26,751 nucleotides of DNA from a virus, in the IMG/VR virus record IMGVR_UViG_3300043436_001002, positions 1 through 26,751 of that record; one strand, 5' to 3'. A model generated the notes under the pieces. That model was not told the DNA's origin. It ran no database searches and saw nothing but the letters and a program-made list of their open reading frames with translations. Positions 5,891-12,578 of the stretch are shown piece by piece (position 1 is the first letter of the stretch; each line of letters starts with the position of its first letter). Made by a program: the position numbers and the translations under genes.

Positions 5891-6271
5891 ATGCAGAATA
5901 TCACAATATCAGGAAACGTCGGCAAGGATGCCGAATTGCGCACAGTACGGGACACCCAAGTTCTCAGCTTCAACGTCGGCGTTAAAAACGGATTCGGTAG
6001 AGATGCTGGCAGCGTTTGGTATCGTTGCAGCTTGTGGGGAAAGGCAGCGGAAGCGTTTGCTGGCAGCATCAAGAAAGGCACAAAGGTCTTTATCTCTGGT
6101 GAACTGACGCACGACGAATATGAAGGCAAGGCGCAATTCAATGTGCGCGTTGGCAGCATCGATACAGGCCCACGCCCACAAGGCCAATCTGATGAGGATT
6201 CACAAGTCCAAGATAATGGCGGTTCGCATACCACTTGGGATGATGAACTTGAGGACTCAGTTCCATTTTAG
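5891..6271 (+). CDS. ssb: Single-stranded DNA-binding protein
   Basis: The 126-residue protein has the SSB OB fold: MQNITISGNVGKDAELRTV at the start, FNVGVKNGF, then WYRCSLWGKAAEAFAGSIKKG as the classical central motif, and VFISGELTHDEYEGKAQFNV. The tail is acidic and ends DDELEDSVPF, a variant of the DDDIPF tip that recruits partner proteins. It is shorter than host SSB because the linker is short. AAAAGG lies 7 bases upstream of the ATG. In this operon it would protect single strands and work with ERF and NinB. Confidence 0.95.
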   Translation: MQNITISGNVGKDAELRTVRDTQVLSFNVGVKNGFGRDAGSVWYRCSLWGKAAEAFAGSIKKGTKVFISGELTHDEYEGKAQFNVRVGSIDTGPRPQGQSDEDSQVQDNGGSHTTWDDELEDSVPF

Positions 6272-6285
6272 GTTGGAGATATAAC

Positions 6286-6519
6286 ATGGCAGTAGGATCA
6301 AGACTTAACTTAGATCACCGACGCAAAGCACCGCCCATGAGCAGCCGCCAGGAATGGTTGGCAAAGCACTATAATGAATCAGTGGCGCAATCCAGCAAGG
6401 CACTTTTGAAGGCGCAACTGACAACAGGTCAACACGCATTAGACAAGGATCGCTTTGTGCAGACAGCTATTAATCATGGCTGGATATTGCACATACCAGA
6501 TCGTTTATTGCTTCAATGA
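6286..6519 (+). CDS. Hypothetical 77-residue protein
   Basis: The gene has a good GGAG ribosome site 7 bases before its ATG and follows ssb by 14 bases, so it is likely translated. The product is basic, helical and soluble (RQEWLAKHYNESVAQSSKAL) with no recognised domain. It is the last gene before an internal promoter at about 6529. A DNA- or polymerase-binding early role is possible but not supported by a motif. Confidence 0.65.
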   Translation: MAVGSRLNLDHRRKAPPMSSRQEWLAKHYNESVAQSSKALLKAQLTTGQHALDKDRFVQTAINHGWILHIPDRLLLQ

Positions 6520-6528
6520 AAAAAGGTG

Positions 6529-6557
6529 TTTACATATATAAAAAGCAGCTTTATATG
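6529..6557 (+). promoter_or_regulatory. Second rightward promoter with the same -35 motif
   Basis: TTTACA (6529-6534) and TATATG (6552-6557) are 17 bases apart. The sequence TTTACATATATAAA (6529-6542) differs by one base from the palindrome at 3382-3395. It lies in the 79-base gap ahead of three tiny genes, which suggests the same regulator controls both units. Confidence 0.5.
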
Positions 6558-6598
6558 AATGGGAGGGGCAATCGCCCCACCATTTAAGGATTCTGACC

Positions 6599-6817
6599 AT
6601 GATTAAACCAGCACAGACAGCCCCTATGGGCAAAAAGTATCGCATATCATCAGATAGCGCATCAGTTTGGCCTTTGCGCGGTGCGGACGGTAAGACGTTT
6701 GCAGAGCGCCGCATCTCATGCGTCCACAACTATGCGTACACCAGTGGCATAGGCATGGGCCATGTGCTTTATCGCTGCACTTTGTGTGGGGACACTTACG
6801 AAAAGGACGTATCGTGA
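6599..6817 (+). CDS. Hypothetical small Cys-containing early protein
   Basis: The 72-residue product has a C-terminal CVHNY...YRCTLCGDTYEK segment. One Cys near residue 41 and a C-x2-C near 61-64, with a His in between, suggest a small zinc-ribbon-like fold, possibly incomplete. The rest is not recognised. A short AAGGA lies upstream of the ATG. It is the first gene after the internal promoter and overlaps the start of the next tiny gene. Confidence 0.65.
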   Translation: MIKPAQTAPMGKKYRISSDSASVWPLRGADGKTFAERRISCVHNYAYTSGIGMGHVLYRCTLCGDTYEKDVS

Positions 6818-6891
6818 CCCTGCGCCAATTCCTACACGACAATTTCGGCTGGGATATTTACGACTGGGCTGATGATGAGATTAGGTTTTAA
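6814..6891 (+). CDS. Tiny acidic 25-residue protein
   Basis: A GTG-initiated frame overlaps the stop of the previous gene (GTGA), with AAAAGGA 6 bases upstream. The product (TLRQFLHDNFGWDIYDWADD and six more residues) is aromatic and acidic. The good ribosome site, the overlap and the 10-base distance to the next gene favour translation. Function unknown. Confidence 0.5.
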   Translation: MTLRQFLHDNFGWDIYDWADDEIRF

Positions 6892-6901
6892 GGAGAAACA
6901 A

Positions 6902-7030
6902 ATGACCGCCGACAACTGGCTTTTTATAACAGTCATGGGGGTAATAATCCTCGCCGCCTATCTGAACGCCACTAAGCCGAAAATAACCCAGCAAGAGCGC
7001 GAAGAGATGGAAGAAGATTGGTGGTCATAA
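6902..7030 (+). CDS. Small single-pass membrane protein (42 residues)
   Basis: The ATG follows an AAGGAG at ideal spacing. Residues about 6-21 (WLFITVMGVIILAAYL) form one membrane helix. The remainder is a charged cytoplasmic-type tail (QQEREEMEEDWW). It is the last gene before the terminator. Small early membrane proteins in phages often interfere with host membrane processes or superinfection, but no specific role can be seen here. Confidence 0.65.
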   Translation: MTADNWLFITVMGVIILAAYLNATKPKITQQEREEMEEDWWS

Positions 7031-7032
7031 AG

Positions 7033-7071
7033 AAAACGGGCCGCTCCATAACAAGCGGCCCGTTTTTTATT
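7033..7071. terminator. Bidirectional intrinsic terminator
   Basis: A 13-bp perfect inverted repeat (AAAACGGGCCGCT at 7033-7045 and its complement at 7054-7066) has an 8-base loop and is flanked by a T-run on the plus strand and A-run/T-run symmetry on the other. It lies exactly between the convergent early rightward and late leftward units, so it should stop both. Confidence 0.92.
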
Positions 7072-7277
7072 TAGCCGTTGATGATTTGCAACAGGCCAGC
7101 GGCAGCGGCAGCGACAAACGCTAACGCGGCAGCAACCGTGGCCTTCCAGCCCAGCTTACCTTCGGCAACATGTTCCATAGGCAACAGTTTGCCAGTGGCC
7201 TTCTTGATGATGGCTTTTTCGGCTTCTTTCTTCAAAGCCTTGGTAGCCTCTTTTTTCAATGTGCTTTTAATATCCAT
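7071..7277 (-). CDS. Small membrane protein, possible holin-like
   Basis: The 68-residue product has a Lys/Ala/Glu-rich N-terminal helix (TLKKEATKALKKEAEKAIIKK) that looks amphipathic, and one C-terminal membrane helix (ATVAAALAFVAAAAAGLLQII). A GGAG ribosome site precedes the ATG. It is the last late gene, immediately after the endolysin, a common site for lysis genes, so a holin or pinholin-like role is plausible. A structural or membrane-anchoring role cannot be excluded. Confidence 0.7.
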   Translation of the reverse strand: MDIKSTLKKEATKALKKEAEKAIIKKATGKLLPMEHVAEGKLGWKATVAAALAFVAAAAAGLLQIING

Positions 7278-7287
7278 GTTTATTCTC

Positions 7288-7902
7288 CTATAACCAAGTT
7301 GCGTACTTCTTGGTCTTCAGTTTGCGGTCATCAAGGCCATGTGTTCCACCATTGATGCGCTTTGTGAGGGCAAGGATTGCAGCATCATTGATGCCTTGGT
7401 CGCAGATGCTCCACAACTTGTTTGCGTCAAAGAACCACAATGCGCTTTCAAAGCCCAGTTCTGTAGCCACAAGGTCTGGATTGTCCAAAATCTCCTGTTC
7501 GCGCCCGATATACTTACCGAATGCGCGATAGTTATTCTTGCCCGTCAATTGGAGGGGGCCGCGCCCACGGTATTTCCAGCCATCGCCTGACGCTTCGTCG
7601 CCGTTGCCCATGCGATTTGCATAGACGCGATTGGCAATCTTTTGTGGCTGACGCTCATAAGCACGGGCCAAAGCATCCGTGGGAAAATACTTCCCAAAGA
7701 TGCCGCGCAGACCCTTTGCGCCGTAGTTCAGGTTCTCACTGAACGCTTTAAAATTGCCGCTTTCATGCGCTGTTTGGGCAAAGAAGTGCGCGGCACGGTT
7801 CTTATTCAGCTTGAAGTGGTCGCAAGCTTTTTTCAGTGTTGATGGGCCGAACGCACCGTCTGGGTGACATCCGCATTTACTTTGAAGGTTCATCATGCTC
7901 AT
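7288..7902 (-). CDS. GH19 chitinase-like endolysin
   Basis: The 204-residue enzyme belongs to glycoside hydrolase family 19 as used by phage lysins to cut the peptidoglycan glycan. Key parts are FFAQTAHESGNFKAFSENLNY with the catalytic Glu in HES and a second Glu nine residues on, then YRGRGPLQLTGKNNY, the family substrate-binding motif, and ELGFESALWFF. A short N-terminal stretch (LQSKCGCHPDGAFGPSTLKK) resembles a truncated peptidoglycan-binding repeat. No signal or SAR segment is present, so it needs a holin. The ATG at 7902 overlaps the upstream stop (ATGA) with GGAG 10 bases before. Confidence 0.92.
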   Translation of the reverse strand: MSMMNLQSKCGCHPDGAFGPSTLKKACDHFKLNKNRAAHFFAQTAHESGNFKAFSENLNYGAKGLRGIFGKYFPTDALARAYERQPQKIANRVYANRMGNGDEASGDGWKYRGRGPLQLTGKNNYRAFGKYIGREQEILDNPDLVATELGFESALWFFDANKLWSICDQGINDAAILALTKRINGGTHGLDDRKLKTKKYATWL

Positions 7903-8414
7903 TTTCCAGCACTCCGCCAATCAGGGAAATCAAGTTCATCGACTACGCCGTCACCGTTGGCATCATAGCGCAAGTCACCGCGATACTTTTCCCACGGTTC
8001 CATATCGTCATCATCGTCATCGTCATCGAATGATGGTTCATCATCAATTGCACTAGTTGCAGCATCTTTAAGGATTGTTGCTGGTGCAACCATGTCAGGT
8101 GTAAGCGGCAGCGGGTCTGGTTGTGGCGCTACAGGGGCCAGAGGCTCTGGTTCTGGATCATCGCGGTCTTCTGGTGGTGGCGGAACCAAATCGCCCTTCA
8201 TGCCCATCAGGGTTGCATATGAGCCAGCTACAGCGCCAACAACCGAAGTCATGACGTATGACAGCAAACCAAATACATCTTTATTATCAATAATCTCATT
8301 CGATACGAATAGGCCGACAATCATTGCGCAAGTGATGGCGATAATGACAAATGCCATTGTTTTTGCCGCCAGCAGCAAAGCTTTGATCCGTGCCTCTAAT
8401 AATTTATCATCCAT
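7899..8414 (-). CDS. Two-helix membrane protein with EF-hand-like loop
   Basis: The 171-residue protein has two membrane helices in its first 75 residues (about 17-39 and 50-70). A Pro/Glu/Asp-rich linker (PPPPEDRDDPEPEP) follows, then a run of eight Asp, and a C-terminal DANGDGVVDELD loop at about 152-163. That loop has Asp/Asn at EF-hand positions 1, 3, 5, 9 and 12, like a dockerin or calcium-binding loop. It lies directly before the endolysin with overlapping codons, so a holin or lysis-timing role is possible. Calcium binding is inferred from the loop only. AAAGGA precedes the ATG. Confidence 0.8.
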   Translation of the reverse strand: MDDKLLEARIKALLLAAKTMAFVIIAITCAMIVGLFVSNEIIDNKDVFGLLSYVMTSVVGAVAGSYATLMGMKGDLVPPPPEDRDDPEPEPLAPVAPQPDPLPLTPDMVAPATILKDAATSAIDDEPSFDDDDDDDDMEPWEKYRGDLRYDANGDGVVDELDFPDWRSAGK

Positions 8415-8417
8415 ATA

Positions 8418-8948
8418 TTAGTCCTTTCCTGCCAGCGGATTTGCCAGCGTCTTTTGAATGCGCTCGTTAGTTTGCGCCTCCAACTCTTTGATGCGACGTT
8501 GCTGTTCCTGATCTTGCTGACGCAACTGATCGATAACTGCACGTTGCATTGCCATGTTTTGAGCATCGCTGCTCCTAACGCTACTGGAAACAGCATCAAC
8601 CGTCTGGCGCGTTCCACTGACGCTGCTGCTAATGCTACCCGTCATGTAATTCAGGGCTTCGCTGTTGATCTTAGTGAGCCGCTCAACGCTTGTGACGCGC
8701 TCATCAAGCACAGAAATGCGCTCTTCAATACCAGACAGATCGGGCGGAACATATGCGGCAGTCACTTCCTGCATAGTCAGGAATTGCTGATACACCTGGA
8801 ATCCAGCCCAAAGGCCACCAAGGATTGTTGAGAATGCAGCAAAGATAATCGCAATCTTGCCGCTGCTTAGGCCACCAATGTTAAAGCTGAAGCCGCTTTC
8901 ATCAAAGGATACCTTGGGTTCTTCTTTTTCTTCATTTGTATTGGGCAT
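8418..8948 (-). CDS. Membrane-anchored coiled-coil protein
   Basis: The 176-residue product has a polar N-terminus, one membrane helix at about residues 32-52 (IAIIFAAFSTILGGLWAGF), then a long heptad-like region (LDERVTSVERLTKINSEALN) and Gln/Arg-rich C-terminal coil (LRQQDQEQQRRIKELEAQ). This type II architecture resembles inner-membrane-anchored periplasmic rods such as i-spanins, but no lipoprotein partner was found, so the role is open. GGGAG lies 7 bases before the ATG; the gene overlaps the upstream NIDO-like gene by 17 bases. Confidence 0.8.
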   Translation of the reverse strand: MPNTNEEKEEPKVSFDESGFSFNIGGLSSGKIAIIFAAFSTILGGLWAGFQVYQQFLTMQEVTAAYVPPDLSGIEERISVLDERVTSVERLTKINSEALNYMTGSISSSVSGTRQTVDAVSSSVRSSDAQNMAMQRAVIDQLRQQDQEQQRRIKELEAQTNERIQKTLANPLAGKD

Positions 8949-10605
8949 CTACAATCTCCCGCCACTTGGCGTCATTAGTTTGGGTCATCCGATACATCTC
9001 AAAGTTGGCGTCACGCAGCCTTCTGTTGCGGTATATATCACGAATTGCGTAAAAGTCAGCCCTGTCAGATAATGCTACTTGTCGGTAAGCATTGAAGGCT
9101 GGAACCGAACCCATTTCAGCGATGGTTTCCGATTGTCCTTCCGCCATTTCGCTTTCTGATTTTTCAGATGATGCGCTTGCAGCCACGGGCGCTGCATTGC
9201 TTCCGCCGCCAATGTTATTCAGGATTTCAAATGTCGTGGTCATTGAAACAGGGCCACCAGCCGAAATGGCAGCATCAAGTGGTGATGAACCAACGCCACC
9301 ACCATTATTCCCACCACCGCCAGCACCAGCACCGCCTGAACCAAAATCAACACGCATTTGGAAGCTGCCGAAGCCTTGCGACGATTGAGCGTTGTTTTCA
9401 AACGCCGATGATTGGCTGTTTTGGGTAGCATCGCCAAAGGATGCGTCCTGCATACCTCCTGCGCCATCCTCAAGCGACATAGCAAGCTGATTTGATGCTT
9501 CCTGCCCTAATTCACCCGAAGATGCGTCTTGGCCCTCTAAATCGCTTTCTGTGCCGTCTGCGGCAAGCGCAGCAACTTCATCAGGGGATAGCCGTTCTTC
9601 ATCAGAACCAAGGTCTTCCAAATCACGTTCTGCAATCAATTCTTCGATGGCATCATCTTCGACAATATCATCTGTTTCAATCGCAGCGTCAGCTTCAATC
9701 GATGCTTCTGCTGTTTCCAATGCCTCTTGCGCGGTTTCAAGCACCTGTTCGATGTCGGCAACATCTTCAATCTGCACTTCTTCTTGGGTTTCTTCCATCG
9801 CCGCTTGTTCGACGGAAGCCACAGCAGCTTCAAGCGCACTTTCAGCCGCACTTTCAATCGGATCAGGTGCGCCCACATCAATGGCTATTGATATTGGTGG
9901 GCAGGATGGATGCATGGGCGTTGCATTGCAGTCTATTGCCACTTCATCAGGGATCGGCGCACCATATGTCAAAAGGCCAGATTGGTTTTGCAAGGATTGC
10001 GGATTGCGTCCGTAGAAAAGCGAAATATTGTCATCCGCTTCAGGGCCAGTGATGCCAGCCGTAAAGTCGCGCCAACCCGATGCAGACAAAGACCCGTAGT
10101 TGAATTGGATATTGCCGTTGCTGAACAGACCTATTTCAAACGTATTTTGATTGTTCGTCCCGTATTCTTGGACACCATACCACCCAAACAGCGCGGCCCC
10201 ATCAGTTACGCGATAGTATGGGTTGCCAGTAAAGCTAATTAGATCAGACCAGTATGCGTAAATCGTGTTGCGCTGTGCCTGTTCGAGAGGCTGACCATTG
10301 CAGCAAAGGTTCGCCGCGCTTTGAAACGATACAAAGCCATTGCTGGACACCCAAACGTCGGTGAAGGTCTGGCCCCAATATTCAAACTCAAAGCCAAGGG
10401 ACACCTGTCGTGTGTTGTCGTCGCCCAGATTAAGTGGCGTCATCGTTGTCGGAGCGCCAAGGATTTGCGGCGGAATAAGCGCAGGTTCGTAGGTCTGCGC
10501 GAAAACGGGTGTAGCGCAAGCCAGCAGAATAACCTGCAAAACGTATGTCTTATTTCTCAACAGGGCGAAGCTCGACGTTCTCTGTCCACGCAGCGCGGGC
10601 TTCAT
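8932..10605 (-). CDS. Secreted NIDO-like domain protein
   Basis: The protein (about 557 residues) starts with a Sec signal (YVLQVILLACATPVFAQ). Residues about 45-220 resemble a nidogen (NIDO) beta domain: FEFEYWGQTFTDVWVSSNGF, then NTIYAYWSDL, then FEIGLFSNGNIQFNYG and FTAGI. The middle is a very acidic Ala/Glu/Asp helical region (EQVLETAQEALETAEASIEA), followed by a Gly-rich segment and a helical, basic C-terminus. NIDO domains are known mainly from extracellular adhesion proteins. The start is uncertain: ATG 10605 overlaps the upstream gene by 56 bases, whereas a TTG at 10560 gives an 11-base overlap and a more normal signal peptide. Function in the phage is unknown. Confidence 0.82.
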   Translation of the reverse strand: MKPALRGQRTSSFALLRNKTYVLQVILLACATPVFAQTYEPALIPPQILGAPTTMTPLNLGDDNTRQVSLGFEFEYWGQTFTDVWVSSNGFVSFQSAANLCCNGQPLEQAQRNTIYAYWSDLISFTGNPYYRVTDGAALFGWYGVQEYGTNNQNTFEIGLFSNGNIQFNYGSLSASGWRDFTAGITGPEADDNISLFYGRNPQSLQNQSGLLTYGAPIPDEVAIDCNATPMHPSCPPISIAIDVGAPDPIESAAESALEAAVASVEQAAMEETQEEVQIEDVADIEQVLETAQEALETAEASIEADAAIETDDIVEDDAIEELIAERDLEDLGSDEERLSPDEVAALAADGTESDLEGQDASSGELGQEASNQLAMSLEDGAGGMQDASFGDATQNSQSSAFENNAQSSQGFGSFQMRVDFGSGGAGAGGGGNNGGGVGSSPLDAAISAGGPVSMTTTFEILNNIGGGSNAAPVAASASSEKSESEMAEGQSETIAEMGSVPAFNAYRQVALSDRADFYAIRDIYRNRRLRDANFEMYRMTQTNDAKWREIVDAQYK

Positions 10606-11488
10606 CGCCAATCAATCCCAAGAATGGGCAGGGTGTTCCGGCCATCTCCATTGCCCTAAAGACGCGGAAGTCTTGGCATAGAAGGCTAACAGCGGCGACA
10701 CGCATACCCATATCATACAGGGTCTTGGACAGCTTCATCCGTTCGCAGTTTTGGTCGCGCACAGTGCGGCCAGCCGACAAGCCGATGATCTGCGTCTGCA
10801 CAGCGCCTGATTGCCCAGTGGTGCAAAGGTCCTGGCTGTAGGACATCATCGACGGCGCAATGGCGCTGGGCGGCGGTGATTTGATGTTCTGGTCGATTAC
10901 CTGACGATTAATGCTTTCGCTGTAGCTTTTGCTATCGCTCACGTTGACATTGTTGTTCTGGTTGACGTTATTGTTGTTGTTATTGCTGTTCGTCGTTTGG
11001 TTAATCGTGCTGGTATCGTTGCTGGTGCTGTTCGTATTGACAGTGCTGTTGTTGTTGCTGTTGACTGTCTGATTGATTGTGCTGCTGCTGACATCCGTAT
11101 TGAAATTGCGGTTCGTGTTGTCGGATGTGCTGGTCGATGTGTTCTGGTTGATGTTGGTCATCGTCCCAGAATTGATATTATAATTGGTGTTCGTGCTGGT
11201 GGACGTATTCTGGTTGATGTTCGTCATACTTCCAGAATTGATGTTCTGGTTCACGTTCGTGTTGGTGTTCGTGCTGGTATTGACGTTGTTATTGGTGTTC
11301 GTCGATGTGCTGGTCGAAGTGTTGTTGTTGTTATTTGTGTTTGTGCTGGTGGACGTATTTGTGTTGTCCGATGTGCTGTTTGTGGTGGTGTTATAGATAT
11401 ATTCCGTCGGCGCTGTGGAAGTGGCCTGTGCCAATACCATAGACGATGACGCAGCTATCGCGATAAAACCCAGCACAAATTGTTTCAT
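10550..11488 (-). CDS. Secreted Asn/Thr/Ser-rich protein
   Basis: The 312-residue product has a clear signal peptide (MKQFVLGFIAIAASSSMVLA, then Q). Residues about 28-200 are almost only Asn, Thr, Ser and some Val/Ile, in degenerate repeats such as NINSGTMTNINQNTSTSTNT. Residues about 210-312 form a distinct folded-looking domain with four Cys (DLCTTG, DQNCER, LLCQDF, GTPCPF) that could form two disulfides outside the cytoplasm. The gene lies between a small membrane protein and the NIDO-like protein. No family is recognised. Its low-complexity region is prion-like in composition. Confidence 0.85.
   Translation of the reverse strand: MKQFVLGFIAIAASSSMVLAQATSTAPTEYIYNTTTNSTSDNTNTSTSTNTNNNNNTSTSTSTNTNNNVNTSTNTNTNVNQNINSGSMTNINQNTSTSTNTNYNINSGTMTNINQNTSTSTSDNTNRNFNTDVSSSTINQTVNSNNNSTVNTNSTSNDTSTINQTTNSNNNNNNVNQNNNVNVSDSKSYSESINRQVIDQNIKSPPPSAIAPSMMSYSQDLCTTGQSGAVQTQIIGLSAGRTVRDQNCERMKLSKTLYDMGMRVAAVSLLCQDFRVFRAMEMAGTPCPFLGLIGDEARAAWTENVELRPVEK
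10940..11395 (-). repeat. Degenerate Asn/Thr/Ser-coding repeat tract
   Basis: Within the secreted Asn-rich gene, short units rich in GTTGTT/GTGCTGGT on the plus strand repeat with variation. Two longer near-identical blocks code for the INSG(S/T)MTNINQNTSTSTNT unit. The tract is likely prone to slippage and length change. It is coding, not an intergenic or CRISPR repeat. Confidence 0.75.
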
Positions 11489-11715
11489 GATCTATCAGCC
11501 TTGTTATCCAGCTTGTCTTCAATGCGGCGAAGGTGCGTCATCACCTCGTCGAACTTCTTGTCGATGCCCTGGAACTTTTCATCACCAAAGCCGAGCCGCG
11601 CTTCAAGCAATGTCAGCTTGTTAGTCAGATTGACCCAAACAGTAATCAACCCCCCAATAAAACTTAGGGCGGTGATGACAAAGCCAAGGATGGTGAAAAG
11701 AGTATTGGTGTCCAT
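11485..11715 (-). CDS. Small membrane protein with coiled-coil tail
   Basis: The 76-residue product has one N-terminal membrane helix (LFTILGFVITALSFIGGLITVWV) followed by a coiled-coil-like tail (KFDEVMTHLRRIEDKLDNK). This resembles XhlA-type hemolysin/holin-accessory proteins and other late phage membrane anchors. It overlaps the Asn-rich gene start (ATGA) and begins the membrane/secreted cassette. A lysis accessory role is possible, but the match is architectural only. Confidence 0.75.
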   Translation of the reverse strand: MDTNTLFTILGFVITALSFIGGLITVWVNLTNKLTLLEARLGFGDEKFQGIDKKFDEVMTHLRRIEDKLDNKADRS

Positions 11716-11718
11716 TAC

Positions 11719-12087
11719 TTAGCCTTTAGGAAGCGCAATTTGTTTGATGTTGCTAGGCAAAACTTTTTCGCCAGTTGGAATCATTGATGGGTCTATCAGA
11801 TCAGCAACACCGTCACCATTCCTGATCCCGTTAATGCAAGCTGCGACAGTTTCGTCTTCCAGTGCGGTCAATTCATGCACCTTGTCTTTGTCGATCCAGA
11901 TAAGGTGCGGCGCTTTGAAGTCAGACTCTTTGCCGTCTACCACTACGCGCAGCGAACCTGACGCCAGGAGCGTCAAATGGTCGAACGTGTGCTTGTGACC
12001 GACGATCTTGTCGCCAGCCTTGGCAAAGTGGAGCATCCGCGTGTGAATGTTGGCGCAGATACCTATTAGCTTGCGTGGCTCACTCAT
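11719..12087 (-). CDS. Cupin-fold metal-binding protein
   Basis: The 122-residue product is a single-domain cupin. Motif 1 is GHKHTFDHLTLLASG (His31, His33, His37), where His replaces the usual Glu, and motif 2 has His71 in KDKVHELTAL. The GDG-containing C-terminus (GIRNGDGVADLIDP) is unusual. Small cupins bind a metal and act as sugar isomerases, dioxygenases or binding proteins; the activity cannot be read here. The ATG at 12087 overlaps the previous stop (ATGA), so it is co-translated with the fibre chaperone. Confidence 0.8.
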   Translation of the reverse strand: MSEPRKLIGICANIHTRMLHFAKAGDKIVGHKHTFDHLTLLASGSLRVVVDGKESDFKAPHLIWIDKDKVHELTALEDETVAACINGIRNGDGVADLIDPSMIPTGEKVLPSNIKQIALPKG

Positions 12088-12578
12088 GCGGCGCTCGATG
12101 GGATGCTTTCGACAGCAGGTGATAAAGGCCACAAAATGTTGAACGGGTCACTTTGGGTTGTAACATCACGCAACGCTTGGCGATACGAGGTCCAATCCTG
12201 CATCTCAATATTGGAAAGTGGCGCGTCAGGTAGCTGCGTCCAATCAGTCCGAGATAGAATGAAGTTACGCTTGTAGCGCACACCGTTCCATTCTTGCTCA
12301 GTTCGTGCTGCAACTTCTTCTTCTGTCATAGGCTCTACGGCCCAAGTCTGCCGCCAACGGCCAAACTGGTCTTTAACGGGAGCAACTTCTACAGCCTTCT
12401 CAAACGTGTTGAGATCAGGTTGGTTGCTGAAGTCATACAGACCAAAACCTAGAGCCTCAATGTCCTCTGGCACGAACGGCCATGAAAAACTTGTGTCCGG
12501 AAACAACGCACGGAAATTGTCCATAATGACGGCGTGGCCTACAGGCTGACCGTCAACAAGTTGAATAAACATTGTCAT
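12084..12578 (-). CDS. Phage tail/fibre assembly chaperone (Phage_tail_APC-like)
   Basis: The 164-residue protein ends with the signature of the tail assembly chaperone family near fibre genes: RYKRNFILSRTDWTQLPDAP, then WTSYRQALRDVTTQSDPFNI. The N-terminal half (FIQLVDGQPVGHAVI and Trp/Phe-rich strands) is like DUF4376/Tfa-type proteins. It probably helps the upstream Gly-rich fibre fold and trimerise. The ATG overlaps the fibre stop (TAATG) with AGGAA upstream. Confidence 0.85.
   Translation of the reverse strand: MTMFIQLVDGQPVGHAVIMDNFRALFPDTSFSWPFVPEDIEALGFGLYDFSNQPDLNTFEKAVEVAPVKDQFGRWRQTWAVEPMTEEEVAARTEQEWNGVRYKRNFILSRTDWTQLPDAPLSNIEMQDWTSYRQALRDVTTQSDPFNILWPLSPAVESIPSSAA

Noticed and set aside
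9636-9881. A basic, Lys/Leu-rich minus-strand frame overlapping the NIDO-like gene
   Set aside because: It is a shifted reading of the Glu/Ala-rich codons of the secreted protein, which has strong domain evidence.
10940-11395. Possible CRISPR or non-coding tandem repeat
   Set aside because: The repeats are degenerate, have no unique spacers, and keep the reading frame of the Asn/Thr/Ser-rich protein throughout.
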